From a virus: a stretch of 64,000 nucleotides of DNA. The position numbers were made by a program, and so were the translations under genes. Under the pieces are notes generated by a model. That model was given only the letters and a program-made list of their open reading frames with translations, made no database searches and was not told the origin of the DNA. Below are positions 8,254 through 17,157 of the stretch, piece by piece; position 1 is the first letter of the stretch; each line of letters opens with the position of its first letter. The stretch is from IMG/VR virus record IMGVR_UViG_3300031974_001349, positions 1-64,000 of that record. One strand, 5' to 3'.

Positions 8254-10076
8254 TATAATAGAACTCCGATGGTATCGGTCTCAACGTTAGCAGTTACGGA
8301 TGATCCTATGGCATCTAATCGTAGGATATAGTTGCGCAGTGGTTTGATCGTGCTTTGGTTAGCAGGTACTGCGTTTACTCTCAACGTATCCGATGTCCCT
8401 TCTTCGATGCGAAGACCTCGAAGATTGACCGCACCCTTCGCGGGGTCATATGACCCCACGTTCGAAAGAATGACGTTCCCGTCGGTATCAAAAATCTGCA
8501 GACGATACGACCCCAGTTCATTCTTTACAACGGCGTTCTTTCCGTTGTACCTGAAAGCAGACGTTGTGACAACATGTTCATCCTTGTCCGGTGCGGCAAG
8601 CAAGAACGGGAAGTTGACATCAAAGTCTCTTACGATAAAGTTCTCTGGCAGTAGACCGACAGTGATACCAGAGTTGTATGTGATAACCTCATCAAACAGA
8701 ACTCGAATGTTGATACGAGACTGTGCGGAGACAGACATCTTAGAGTTTAGGATTGCCGGACTTAGATCGTCGACCTTCGACAATAGAGGAGAACGACGGA
8801 ACGATGAATTGAACTTGTTCATCTCTTCGGCAAAGTGGTCGGTAATGATCTCTTCGACTCGTGAACGATACGTCTCTTTCGTTTCGGTAGATATCGTCGG
8901 ATCGATATTGAACATCGTCGTTGCGGTAATGTATACGACTTCCGGATCGGTGAACTCTGTGTCGATCGACATGATCGATAGGTTGCTTGTTAGTTCATCT
9001 TTGATACGGGTACGTAGATCGTCAACGTCGATTCCGAATCTCGGGTTCAGACTTACGAATACCTTTCCATACTCTGGTGGTACGTTGTCGTTACCACCCC
9101 ATGCTACTACGTCATTAATGAACGGAGCATATTTGTTACTGATCATCGACGTGTAGTCTTCGGCAGTGACTAGTCGACGTTGTGATGCGAATCCACGAGG
9201 TGCGTTTAGTTTGATCGACTCAAGTGACTCTTTTGCCGAACCACCGGCCGATCGAGTTGCACTTAGGATCTCTAAACCGTTACTGACTCCCTTCGTTGTA
9301 AACGTTGCGGCACCGTTACCTTCGGTTCCGGATGTCTTCAGATAGGTAACGACAATCTTACTACCCACTTTCGGTTTTTGACCTAATACGTTACCGTCAC
9401 TGAATAGGATTTCGTAGTGACCGTTCGACGTTTCCTTTATGAAGAAGATACGAGAGTTGTCGGTGATGCCGGAGACAGAGTCGATGTTCAGATACGACGT
9501 TGAACTATCGGATGTATACGAGTCGAATACTTCGACCTTTAGTGTGGTTGCGTCTAGGTCTTCGTCTGGAATGACGTACTGCGAGTATTCGACATCTGCT
9601 TGGAATGTGCGTCGACGGAGACGACCTTCGGATACCTTAACAAGACCCACTGCCAGACCGTCGTCGTTTACCTTGATAGTCGTTGGATCGGTTGTACGGA
9701 ACGTGTATCCTACCTCATCGACCTGACCAATGAACTCATGACCTTCGGGAACCACGACTTCGACTTCACCTGCTGCCGGTGTAATGCTTACGGTTAGGAA
9801 TGAAGATGCACCGACCTTCGACTTAGGAGTATACCCTAAAGTCTCTGCATGTGCAAGTGCCGACGCACGAATCTGAGACGAACTAAGGAACGACTCATTG
9901 ATTGCCATGTTTGCCGTTAGACCGTTCAGATGGGTGTTGTATGCCAGAACATCTAAGATAGCAGCGAGACCACTTCCCTCGAAGTTGTAGTCTGAGAATG
10001 TGCCCGACTGTCTTAGGTGTGCCTTTAGACTCTTACGTAACTCAAGAAAGTCAAGATCAGAGGTTTTGATTGTCAT
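8253..10076 (-). CDS. 6: baseplate wedge subunit gp6
   Basis: A 607-residue homologue of T4 gp6 (660 residues) in the gpJ-like family that forms the inner baseplate ring. Recognised by the N-terminal block DFLELRKSLKAHLRQ, the NTHLNGLTANMAINESFL segment near residue 50, the RGFASQRRLVTAEDY block near 300, and the following segment used in gp6/J proteins. It starts one base after the gp25 stop, keeping the T4 gp25-gp6 neighbourhood, though here both are read on the minus strand. Assembly with gp25 and gp53 into the wedge is established for T4. Confidence 0.9.
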   Translation of the reverse strand: MTIKTSDLDFLELRKSLKAHLRQSGTFSDYNFEGSGLAAILDVLAYNTHLNGLTANMAINESFLSSSQIRASALAHAETLGYTPKSKVGASSFLTVSITPAAGEVEVVVPEGHEFIGQVDEVGYTFRTTDPTTIKVNDDGLAVGLVKVSEGRLRRRTFQADVEYSQYVIPDEDLDATTLKVEVFDSYTSDSSTSYLNIDSVSGITDNSRIFFIKETSNGHYEILFSDGNVLGQKPKVGSKIVVTYLKTSGTEGNGAATFTTKGVSNGLEILSATRSAGGSAKESLESIKLNAPRGFASQRRLVTAEDYTSMISNKYAPFINDVVAWGGNDNVPPEYGKVFVSLNPRFGIDVDDLRTRIKDELTSNLSIMSIDTEFTDPEVVYITATTMFNIDPTISTETKETYRSRVEEIITDHFAEEMNKFNSSFRRSPLLSKVDDLSPAILNSKMSVSAQSRINIRVLFDEVITYNSGITVGLLPENFIVRDFDVNFPFLLAAPDKDEHVVTTSAFRYNGKNAVVKNELGSYRLQIFDTDGNVILSNVGSYDPAKGAVNLRGLRIEEGTSDTLRVNAVPANQSTIKPLRNYILRLDAIGSSVTANVETDTIGVLL

Positions 10077-10517
10077 TTACCTTATCCTCGCAATATTCAC
10101 GTTAACCGAAACCTCTTGCTCGAAGTCTACCACATTGAACTTCACAAGAACGTCAACCGAATTATAATCTGGTTTAATGTTAACTATGACCTGATTCACG
10201 ATTGCTCTTGGTTCATAGTTAGATATAGTTGATTCAACGAGAGTCTTGATGTCTCGTTTGTTTAAATCTGTATCGAGTTCAAACAGCAAACTGCCCAAGT
10301 CCGCACCCAACAAAGGACGGAATGGTCGAGACCCATGATTCGTCATCAACAGATTCTTTACAGACTGTATGACTGCCTGTGCGTCTTTCTTCTGGTAGAT
10401 GTCCCCCGATGGTTTCTTCATGAAGGTACAATCGATATCAGAATTAACGACGGCTACCGATACAGTGATCGGTCGAGTTGACAAATTTAAGTCTTGTAAA
10501 GAACTAATCTTAGGCAT
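10077..10517 (-). CDS. 25: baseplate wedge subunit gp25
   Basis: A 146-residue gp25/lysozyme-like baseplate protein (T4 gp25 has 132 residues). The family core is clear: GDIYQKKDAQAVIQSVKNLL near residue 40, then NHGSRPFRPLLGADL and LLFEL, which is the hallmark segment binding the sheath at the wedge core. It is directly followed by gp6. A late promoter lies at 10539-10546 with a leader of about 15-20 nt. There is no catalytic glutamate of a true lysozyme; the family is structural. Confidence 0.92.
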   Translation of the reverse strand: MPKISSLQDLNLSTRPITVSVAVVNSDIDCTFMKKPSGDIYQKKDAQAVIQSVKNLLMTNHGSRPFRPLLGADLGSLLFELDTDLNKRDIKTLVESTISNYEPRAIVNQVIVNIKPDYNSVDVLVKFNVVDFEQEVSVNVNIARIR

Positions 10518-10538
10518 TGCGTTAAACTCTTTTTTGTG

Positions 10539-10546
10539 TATTTATA
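10539..10546 (-). promoter_or_regulatory. T4-type late promoter TATAAATA
   Basis: Exact TATAAATA on the minus strand upstream of gp25. The TAA stop of the upstream 469-residue gene (10542-10544) is embedded in it, the same arrangement as at 3996 and 21642. Confidence 0.7.
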
Positions 10547-11951
10547 TGAGTCCACCGATGAATTCTTCAAATTCTTCGGGAGTCATATTTTCGGTGTCCG
10601 GTGCCTTGATATCATCAAGGTTCGGCAACTCTGGTGGTCCTTTGTGTTTCAGTTCATCGACCCCTTCCGGTATGTCGACAATGCCGTCTATTATATCCGG
10701 TAGAGCAACACTGAATGAGATCGGTAGTCCGATCAACATTAACACGTCGCACAGTGTTAGATCTAGGAACGACAGCAGTTTACCCAGACCGATTGCATCA
10801 AGGAACTTCTTGATCTTCCTGATCCAGATGTTCAGCAGTTCCTTCATGGAGATTGTCTTCCAGTCACGTGCGGCCGTTACGAGTTGGTGTACGTGCTCCT
10901 CGATAGACTCTACTGTCTTATCTATCTCTCCCCCCATGATGTCACTCAATTTGATATTGAACGGTGCTGGTAGGGGAATGCCTAGATCCATGAGTTCATC
11001 GACAAACGCATTCTTGATCTTACCGATCTCCTTGTTGAGGTCAAAGTTCTCGAAGTCTTCCTTGAGTTGCTCTGCCTGTTGCTTGACCCTTTCGATCTCT
11101 CGATCCATCTTCTCCTTTGCCGCGTCGATCATAGAACGAATCCATTCAGCAACATCGAATGACAATGGGATAGGTAGATCGGGCAACCCTAATGCGTCCC
11201 AGATCACCTTGAACTTACCGATCAGTTTGTCGAACAGTTTGAACAAAGAGTTAGTGCAGTACTCCATGATCTCGTTTTTAATATAAGACCACGTAAGTTT
11301 TGCCTTGTACTCATCACACAGTTGTCCGAACTCTCCTTTATAGTACTGGTATTCGGCATCAACCATAGCATAGAACTTGTCGACACCTTCCTCGATCTGC
11401 TTCTTTAGTTCTTTCTGATAGTCCGGATTGGCAATCTGTAGCACATCAATCTGTAGACCAAGTATCGATACCTCGAACTCAACAGGGATAATCTTAGAGA
11501 TCATCTCCATCATCTTGACCGGAACAAAGATGTGGTATTCCTGAATCAGTTCAGTGAATGCGTCCTCTGCTTCCTTTTCCCAGTCACGTACATCTCCTTT
11601 TGACCACCACGGGGCAAACAAGTCGGAGACGGTTTCGATCGTTTTCTCGACATCCTCGACCGTACCCATGATCTCATCGTAGACTTCAGTGCCTAGGTCG
11701 AACGATTCGAGTGCTTGGATCTGTGACTGCAGTTCTGCCCTTGCATCCTCCGGAGCATTCTTAATCTGCTTCTCTAGGTCACGTATCTGTGTCTCGATTT
11801 CTTCACTCTTTCCTGAGAGGTCGAGTTTTGCAGCGTCCACATACGACGTGATCTGAGGTGGTATGTCACTCAGTTTATTGAACAGGTTGACAATGTCTGC
11901 CTTCTTCGGTAGTCCACCACCTTCGCAAGACAGTTCAAGAGTTAAGTCCAC
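10542..11951 (-). CDS. helical virion protein of the baseplate cluster
   Basis: A 469-residue mostly helical protein with long Glu/Lys-rich coiled-coil segments (about 45-80, 195-215 and 270-310) and short amphipathic repeats of the type LG(L/I)P.P(I/L/A)P around residues 250, 330 and 410. It lies between gp5 and gp25 and overlaps the gp5 stop by one base. Proteins of this style occur at this position in marine T4-like phages without an assigned T4 counterpart. A structural or assembly role at the hub is inferred from context. Confidence 0.6.
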   Translation of the reverse strand: MDLTLELSCEGGGLPKKADIVNLFNKLSDIPPQITSYVDAAKLDLSGKSEEIETQIRDLEKQIKNAPEDARAELQSQIQALESFDLGTEVYDEIMGTVEDVEKTIETVSDLFAPWWSKGDVRDWEKEAEDAFTELIQEYHIFVPVKMMEMISKIIPVEFEVSILGLQIDVLQIANPDYQKELKKQIEEGVDKFYAMVDAEYQYYKGEFGQLCDEYKAKLTWSYIKNEIMEYCTNSLFKLFDKLIGKFKVIWDALGLPDLPIPLSFDVAEWIRSMIDAAKEKMDREIERVKQQAEQLKEDFENFDLNKEIGKIKNAFVDELMDLGIPLPAPFNIKLSDIMGGEIDKTVESIEEHVHQLVTAARDWKTISMKELLNIWIRKIKKFLDAIGLGKLLSFLDLTLCDVLMLIGLPISFSVALPDIIDGIVDIPEGVDELKHKGPPELPNLDDIKAPDTENMTPEEFEEFIGGLI

Positions 11952-12556
11952 TAGAATGTCTTGCCATTGATACTGACACCAGCACCCGATATGAGGTTGA
12001 TGCCCTTGGTTGAATCGATTGTTGTAACACCCTTGACAGTGATGTTGCAGTCATTGATCACCTCGATGATGCAGTCGTTCATCACTTTAATCTTAAGGGT
12101 ACCGTCCTCTAGCATCTCGTAGTGCGTACCTGAACGATGTCTCTCTTTGATTCGTTCCTTCCCTTCGGTATCGTCATACTCTTTGTAGTGACCTCTCTCG
12201 GTCTCGTACACCTTGTTGTACGGATAGTTCTCTTCTGCCAGTGAATTGTCATCACCTTCCTTCGGCATTGCCCCGATGACCAACGGCAGCTGCGAGTTAG
12301 GTCCGTCAAGGAACATACCGAATACGTTAGTACCCACTAACAGACCAACGTACTGTCCGGTACTCTTGTGTACCCCCTGTGTGACGGGAACAACGATCTG
12401 TGCCCACGGTAGATCTTCGGGTGCGATATCGTCATAGACACCGTACACACTGACCTTCACACGACCCAACTTCTTCGGATCTTTGTTGTCGACGACCTTA
12501 CCGACGAACCATCGGGTCTGGTCTCCATAGTAATCAATAAAATGCTTCGGGATCAT
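11951..12556 (-). CDS. 5: baseplate spike gp5, OB-fold form without lysozyme domain
   Basis: A 201-residue protein matching the T4 gp5 N-terminal OB fold (WFVGKVVDNKDPKKLGRVKV, then LPWAQIVVPVT and a GTNVFGMFLDG strand). After residue about 130 comes a short beta-helix-like region with alternating I.V and DC.I.V patterns ending GAGVSINGKTF. T4 gp5 has 575 residues with a lysozyme domain between these parts; that domain is absent here. So it acts as the central membrane-piercing spike but cannot itself cut peptidoglycan. The start overlaps the stop of the gp27-like gene by 4 bases. Confidence 0.85.
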   Translation of the reverse strand: MIPKHFIDYYGDQTRWFVGKVVDNKDPKKLGRVKVSVYGVYDDIAPEDLPWAQIVVPVTQGVHKSTGQYVGLLVGTNVFGMFLDGPNSQLPLVIGAMPKEGDDNSLAEENYPYNKVYETERGHYKEYDDTEGKERIKERHRSGTHYEMLEDGTLKIKVMNDCIIEVINDCNITVKGVTTIDSTKGINLISGAGVSINGKTF

Positions 12557-13869
12557 TCTTCGACACCACCATTAGATAATTTAACACAAGAAAGGGATAC
12601 GTCATACCCCTCCGTTTTGAATGAATGTTTTGCCGCAAAGACCAAGTAGTCACCGGACTTATGCGGATCATACTTTGCTTTTTCGTCGACCATGTTCGCA
12701 GACTGGAATAGTATGCGTGTTGGGATACCAATCGTCAGATGCGACATGGTAAGATAGTCGAACCCGTCGACGGTTACGGTCATTGGATTGAATGTCATGA
12801 GGTTCTTGATCGTTCGACTGATTATATTCAATCGATATTCGGATGTCTCCTTGGATTGGTTGAACGAGTCCGTACCCTCGAACCCTTGGAACCCACCGAT
12901 CTGGGTGATCACTCGACTGGTCATCTCGTTGAACGGTTCATCGTCAACCTTAAAGTCATCGGTATAGAAACGTTTGCGGCCTAGCAATCCATCCTTGTCT
13001 AATGGTTCCATCACGTGCTTCACGATATCGAACCCTACTTCGGTTGACTTATCTGCAAGTACATCGTAGTACTGATACTTGGAACCGATCAGTGCCTTGT
13101 CGATCATATCCAATAGGTTCGATGTCGATCGATGGTCGTGGTTCTTGATGACACGTCGACGTTGAGTTGCTCCTGCATTGCTAGAGGCATTGTTTACGTA
13201 GGGCACACCATCCTTACCTCCGTTCCACGGTCCTAGTTGCATCATGGTCTTGATATCGAGTAGGTACAGTTTGTCGTCGTTCAGTCGAGAGTGTAGGTAG
13301 AACGGATACCCTTCGGTCGTCGTCATGCGGTTCTTCACCCAACATATTGCATCGATCGGAGTGAGATTCGGTATGATCATCTTCATGTCTTGGATGTCGT
13401 TAGCAGTGCCCTTGACATCCTTTCCAACGAACTCCTTAGCAATCTTTGCGACAATGGTCGACGGTGTACCGGAGTAACTCTTGTTGACATTCTTGAGGTT
13501 AGACTCATACCAGTGCGCCTCGATAAGGTGCACGATGAACACTTCGGTATCTTCGTTCTGATCGGCACGTGAGGACATCAAGATCTTGTCAATGCGGAAC
13601 GTCTTGTCAACGTAAGGCATCATGATCTTAGGATCGTCAGTAAAGTAGTCGATCTTTACCGTCACGACATCACTGCTACGAATATCGAAGTCAGTCATGA
13701 TTGCACGAGTGTCTGTGAACATCATCGTCGCAGTGAGATACGGTTTGTCTAGGTGCTCGAAGATATCGATATCGGTCACTAAGTACTTGATATCAATAGT
13801 TGTATCGTACGAACTTGAATGTAAAACAACCGACTCAAGTTTGTACGGAGTGTTCTGCTCGACAGTCAT
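12553..13869 (-). CDS. baseplate hub protein, gp27-like
   Basis: A 438-residue protein directly upstream of the gp5 spike gene, the place expected for the hub ring that joins tail tube and spike. Features include a beta-barrel-like N terminus (YLVTDIDIFEHLDKPYLTA, then a D.V.V.I strand), a middle with SYSGTPSTIVAKIAKEF, and a C-terminal LTIGIPTRILFQ and SGDYLVFAAKHSF block typical of gp27/gpD-type hubs. T4 gp27 has 391 residues. The order gp53, hub, gp5 and gp25 is kept in related phages. Confidence 0.75.
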   Translation of the reverse strand: MTVEQNTPYKLESVVLHSSSYDTTIDIKYLVTDIDIFEHLDKPYLTATMMFTDTRAIMTDFDIRSSDVVTVKIDYFTDDPKIMMPYVDKTFRIDKILMSSRADQNEDTEVFIVHLIEAHWYESNLKNVNKSYSGTPSTIVAKIAKEFVGKDVKGTANDIQDMKMIIPNLTPIDAICWVKNRMTTTEGYPFYLHSRLNDDKLYLLDIKTMMQLGPWNGGKDGVPYVNNASSNAGATQRRRVIKNHDHRSTSNLLDMIDKALIGSKYQYYDVLADKSTEVGFDIVKHVMEPLDKDGLLGRKRFYTDDFKVDDEPFNEMTSRVITQIGGFQGFEGTDSFNQSKETSEYRLNIISRTIKNLMTFNPMTVTVDGFDYLTMSHLTIGIPTRILFQSANMVDEKAKYDPHKSGDYLVFAAKHSFKTEGYDVSLSCVKLSNGGVEE

Positions 13870-13871
13870 AA

Positions 13872-14618
13872 TTAACCTATTGCGTCACGGAATGCCTTCA
13901 CTACGTCACCGACGGCCGATTCCTTGAGTGCTCGAATTCTTCTTAGTTCGTTGTTGGTTGTTCTATAGTAGTCGTAGTGACTGACCTGTGCTGGTGTGAC
14001 GACCTCATTATCAATCGTCGTGTGCTTCCCTGTGTAAGGATCGATGTCTACCTGTTCACCGTTGTACGTGTGATACTTAGTCGATAGATATTGAGGTTCG
14101 ATCGAGTAGGCAGTCAGTGTCTGAATCTCTTCGGACTCACCAACCACCGATGTGAGGTCTTCACCGGACGATGCGAACGTGCCTTCGTATACCTCGATCA
14201 CGAGTTGACCTAGGTTCACATCACGTGATAGGACTCTACCTGACGCACCTGACGTTTGCCCTGTGACCAACTGACCGACGAACATCTTGTCTAGCATGTT
14301 TTGGTTAGTGTTTACTACGGTATGTGGTAGATCCTTCTTCACCTGATCGAGCACTTGAATGTCCGTGCGAGGCCATCCACACTCTCGTAGATCCGGATTC
14401 ATGAGGTAGAACGTCCAGTGCAACTGTGGGTTATTGTACAGTTTGTATGCGACGTGGTCTGCACGTTCACCGTGTTGGATGTAATAGTCGACATAGAAGG
14501 AGTCGTTCACTCGCAAGGTGTCTAGAACCTCTGCGTATACCGTTAGGTCTTCGGTAAAACTCAGTTCGTCGGCATCTCCGAATCGATATGACGTGTACGG
14601 AAACATTTTGAAAAACAT
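13872..14618 (-). CDS. 53: baseplate wedge subunit gp53
   Basis: A 248-residue gp53 homologue (T4 gp53 has 196). The diagnostic LysM-like block GERADHVAYKLYNNPQLHW then TFYLMNP is at about residues 50-78, and YYRTTNNELRRIRALK closes the C terminus. A beta-rich insertion at about 110-165 (TGQTSGASGRVLS) looks like a module found in several marine phage structural proteins. gp53 bridges wedge subunits in T4. The start overlaps the gp48 stop by one base. Confidence 0.88.
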   Translation of the reverse strand: MFFKMFPYTSYRFGDADELSFTEDLTVYAEVLDTLRVNDSFYVDYYIQHGERADHVAYKLYNNPQLHWTFYLMNPDLRECGWPRTDIQVLDQVKKDLPHTVVNTNQNMLDKMFVGQLVTGQTSGASGRVLSRDVNLGQLVIEVYEGTFASSGEDLTSVVGESEEIQTLTAYSIEPQYLSTKYHTYNGEQVDIDPYTGKHTTIDNEVVTPAQVSHYDYYRTTNNELRRIRALKESAVGDVVKAFRDAIG

Positions 14619-15949
14619 TAGTAACCCTCCTCAATGTCTGTTCTGTTGAGTGCGATATCTTCCTTAAAGGTAAGTGCTAGATCATACTCTACTGGACGAC
14701 CGTCTTTATGGTATGCCATGCTGGACGGGTTATAGTTAGTTGCAATACTCTCTAGGTAGCACTTCTTGATCTTGGTACCGATTTGTACTTCGTTACCCTC
14801 AGAGTCTGTCGACGTGAGTTCGATGTTGAACATCCACGGATATTTGTAACCGACGATCGTACCACCTCGGGCATTGATCGGTTCTGGGAATGCATAGTGA
14901 CGGAAACGATAGATGATTGCTTCGACCATCTCTGCTTCTGCCTCACTCACGGGAATGAACTTGAACTGGAATTGGAACTGACGTAGGTTTACACCCTTGA
15001 ACATTGCACGGGTGTTCGGGTTGATCGTTACCTGTGCGGCAAGGCTCATTGCTCCACGTAGTTCATCCGGTATTGCTTTACCTACCAGACTCTGTGCTCC
15101 ACGTAGTGCGGCAACCTTAGCAAGATCATTTCCGTCGGTAGTGCCAGAGAACAAATCACCGATTGACTTGAATCCATTAACCAATGCCTGACCTATAACA
15201 CCCGTCATCGTGCTACCACTATTGAATGCATTCAATGCAGCCGCACCTGACATACCTAAGTCAACGTTAGTGTACTGCATAGCATCGTTTACTGCAAACC
15301 CGACAGGTAGGTAGAGAGCAATCTGTTCTGCTACTTGGGGTTGAGTTTCCGGTGCCATTTCCGGTGCGTTCTCATCACCTGCTTCTCCGGACTTAGGTTT
15401 GTCCCCTTCACTCATTTCCTTGAGAGTCTTGTCTGCAGCTGCCTTCTCTGCTTCACATGCATCTAGTTCGTTCTGTGTCTGTTTGATCTCAGTCTGACAC
15501 TCATTATATTCTTTTTCTGCTTGAAGTGCCTTAGCATTATCCATCCTACCTTGACCTTCAGATTTGACTTCATTGATTGTATCTTCTGCGTCTTGGGCAC
15601 GTGCTTTAAGTTCTGTCAGTTTTGCCTGCAAGTTCTTCTTTCTCTCTTCGAACTCATCGGTAATCTTCTTTGACTTTTCATGTTTCTTTGCAATCCCATC
15701 AACGCTTTCTTTACCTGCCTCTACTGTCGATAGAGTCTTGACAGGTTCGAATAGAATTTTAGTAGGGCATCGTTTACCGGCAGTTGTGCCGTCGGCAGGA
15801 TACTGCAGTTTACCAGACTTCTGCTTGTTCTTCTTCTTTGCCTTGGTTTCGGTAGGACCGTCTTCACTACCACCTGCTGCGCGTCGTAGTTGTTCGGGGG
15901 TTAGTTTGTCCCCAACCTCCACATCAAAGATGTCGTCGTTATCTGCCAT
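14618..15949 (-). CDS. 48: baseplate tail-tube cap gp48 with coiled-coil N-terminal extension
   Basis: A 443-residue protein. The C-terminal 200 residues carry the gp48 signature (RQFQFQFKFIPVSEAEAE, then IIYRFRHYAFPEP and a GY.YPW.F.I strand). The N-terminal half is unlike T4 gp48 (364 residues): it is a charged, Lys/Glu-rich region with a heptad-like coiled coil at about 75-165 and a following acidic linker. The coiled coil may contact the hub or tape measure. A TATAAATA promoter lies upstream on the minus strand at 15983-15990, with a leader of about 28 nt. Confidence 0.8.
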   Translation of the reverse strand: MADNDDIFDVEVGDKLTPEQLRRAAGGSEDGPTETKAKKKNKQKSGKLQYPADGTTAGKRCPTKILFEPVKTLSTVEAGKESVDGIAKKHEKSKKITDEFEERKKNLQAKLTELKARAQDAEDTINEVKSEGQGRMDNAKALQAEKEYNECQTEIKQTQNELDACEAEKAAADKTLKEMSEGDKPKSGEAGDENAPEMAPETQPQVAEQIALYLPVGFAVNDAMQYTNVDLGMSGAAALNAFNSGSTMTGVIGQALVNGFKSIGDLFSGTTDGNDLAKVAALRGAQSLVGKAIPDELRGAMSLAAQVTINPNTRAMFKGVNLRQFQFQFKFIPVSEAEAEMVEAIIYRFRHYAFPEPINARGGTIVGYKYPWMFNIELTSTDSEGNEVQIGTKIKKCYLESIATNYNPSSMAYHKDGRPVEYDLALTFKEDIALNRTDIEEGY

Positions 15950-15965
15950 GAGAGAATCTCGTGTC

Positions 15966-15973
15966 TATAAATA
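15966..15973 (+). promoter_or_regulatory. T4-type late promoter TATAAATA for gp4
   Basis: Exact TATAAATA on the plus strand, start predicted near 15979, about 24 nt before the gp4 ATG. It is interlocked with the minus-strand late promoter at 15983-15990. Confidence 0.72.
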
Positions 15974-15982
15974 TGATTTAAC

Positions 15983-15990
15983 TATTTATA
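15983..15990 (-). promoter_or_regulatory. T4-type late promoter TATAAATA for gp48
   Basis: Exact TATAAATA on the minus strand, start predicted near 15977. Each promoter lies in the initial transcribed region of the other, so transcripts in both directions overlap at their 5' ends. Confidence 0.72.
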
Positions 15991-16002
15991 CACGAAATCC
16001 AA

Positions 16003-16515
16003 ATGAAGACTTACAAGGGACGATACAAACCAAGCAACCCGTCGAAGTACGTAGGTGACATCGACAACGTGGTGTATCGTTCGGGGTGGGAACGTCACGT
16101 AATGAAGTGGTGTGACACCAACCCCGATGTCGAACAATGGATGTCCGAAGAACTAATTATACCATACATATGTGAGACTGACAAGAAACCTCACCGATAC
16201 TTTATGGACTTTGTGATCAAGTATCGATCCGGTCGAGTGACACTGGTTGAAGTCAAACCAGAGAAAGAGACCAAACGTCCAGAGAGGACGCAAGGCAAGT
16301 CACGACAGAGACTGCTCAGTGAGGGTCTCACCTACGTTAAGAATCAGTCCAAGTGGAAGGCTGCATCCGAATACGCAAAGGATCGGGGATACCACTTCGA
16401 GATCTGGACAGAGAAAGAACTCACCGCAATGGGCATCATGCCCAAGTCGACGCAACGCATGCGTACTAAGAAACCCCTGAAAAAATTACCCCCGTTCAGA
16501 AAAAAGAAAAAATGA
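16003..16515 (+). CDS. 4: head completion protein gp4 (gp50), TnsA-nuclease-like
   Basis: A 170-residue homologue of T4 gp4 (about 150 residues), needed to finish DNA-filled heads before tail joining. The N terminus KGRYKPSNPSKYVGD and VVYRSGWERHVMKWCD are family hallmarks. The arrangement E30, D69 and EVK at 83-85 (FMDFVIKY...VTLVEVKP) fits a PD-(D/E)xK nuclease core as in TnsA endonucleases. The C terminus is a highly basic tail. It opens the plus-strand block; only about 54 bases separate it from the divergent gp48 gene. Confidence 0.88.
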   Translation: MKTYKGRYKPSNPSKYVGDIDNVVYRSGWERHVMKWCDTNPDVEQWMSEELIIPYICETDKKPHRYFMDFVIKYRSGRVTLVEVKPEKETKRPERTQGKSRQRLLSEGLTYVKNQSKWKAASEYAKDRGYHFEIWTEKELTAMGIMPKSTQRMRTKKPLKKLPPFRKKKK

Positions 16516-16516
16516 G

Positions 16517-16524
16517 TATAAATA
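16517..16524 (+). promoter_or_regulatory. T4-type late promoter TATAAATA
   Basis: Exact TATAAATA starting 2 bases after the gp4 stop, with the next ATG at 16556. Predicted leader about 26 nt, including AACAGAACGGA. It drives the plus-strand tail assembly genes. Confidence 0.72.
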
Positions 16525-16555
16525 GAACCATTAGGTCTTAACAGAACGGATACAC

Positions 16556-17155
16556 ATGTCTAACATCTTTCAACGACTAGAGTTACAGGCGTTCCGTGCT
16601 GGGGTCACTCCACGTACCAAGGAGTCCCGTGCATGGTTTCAAAAGAAAATTAAGAACCTTCGTAGCATCAATCGTGAAGAACTAATGAAAGAAGATCCCC
16701 TGAAGCAGACTTCAGAGGAGATTGTGGGTAGTATGTACATGTTCTTCTATGACCCAAAGTTCAAGAACGATCGAGTCAAACTACCGTACTTCGATTCGTT
16801 CCCTTTGGTTGTAGTTGTCGGTCCAGCAAAGGGTGGGTTCTTGGGGTTAAACCTCCACTATCTACCTCCAGTGCTACGAGCAAAGATGCTCGACGCATTG
16901 ATGGATATCACCAACAACGAGAAGTTCGATAAAACGACTCGGTTCAAGATGTCGTATGAGTTGCTGGTTAAGACAAGCAAATTAAAATACTTCAAGCCGT
17001 GCCTCAAGCACTACTTGAACGAACATGTCCAGAGTAGATTCGCAATGGTACCTCCACCAGAGTGGGAGATTGCTACGTTCTTGCCAACACAGCAGTTCCG
17101 TTATGCAAGCAATGCGAAGGTCTACTACGACTCGAAACAGATGATAGGTGACTAA
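16556..17155 (+). CDS. conserved T4-type virion morphogenesis protein, unassigned
   Basis: A 199-residue protein with the N-terminal block LELQAFRAGVTPRTKESRAW and a central FPLVVVVGPAKGGFLGLNL then HYLPP segment. This family is constant in marine T4-like phages and lies beside gp4 and the tail-tube genes. A match to T4 gp2 (DNA end protector) or another neck or tail-completion protein is possible by position, but I do not recognise a firm T4 counterpart. The ATG has a weak site upstream. The next gene starts 2 bases after its stop. Confidence 0.65.
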   Translation: MSNIFQRLELQAFRAGVTPRTKESRAWFQKKIKNLRSINREELMKEDPLKQTSEEIVGSMYMFFYDPKFKNDRVKLPYFDSFPLVVVVGPAKGGFLGLNLHYLPPVLRAKMLDALMDITNNEKFDKTTRFKMSYELLVKTSKLKYFKPCLKHYLNEHVQSRFAMVPPPEWEIATFLPTQQFRYASNAKVYYDSKQMIGD

Positions 17156-17157
17156 TC

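Noticed and set aside
8332-9156. 274-codon open frame on the plus strand
   Set aside because: Lies wholly antisense to gp6, with no family pattern and no ribosome site; a codon-bias shadow.
10399-11286. 295-codon open frame on the plus strand
   Set aside because: Antisense to gp25 and the helical virion protein; Ser/Ile-rich translation typical of a shadow frame.
16556-17155. Firm assignment as DNA end protector gp2
   Set aside because: Position next to gp4 suggests it, but no T4 gp2 sequence motif was recognised.
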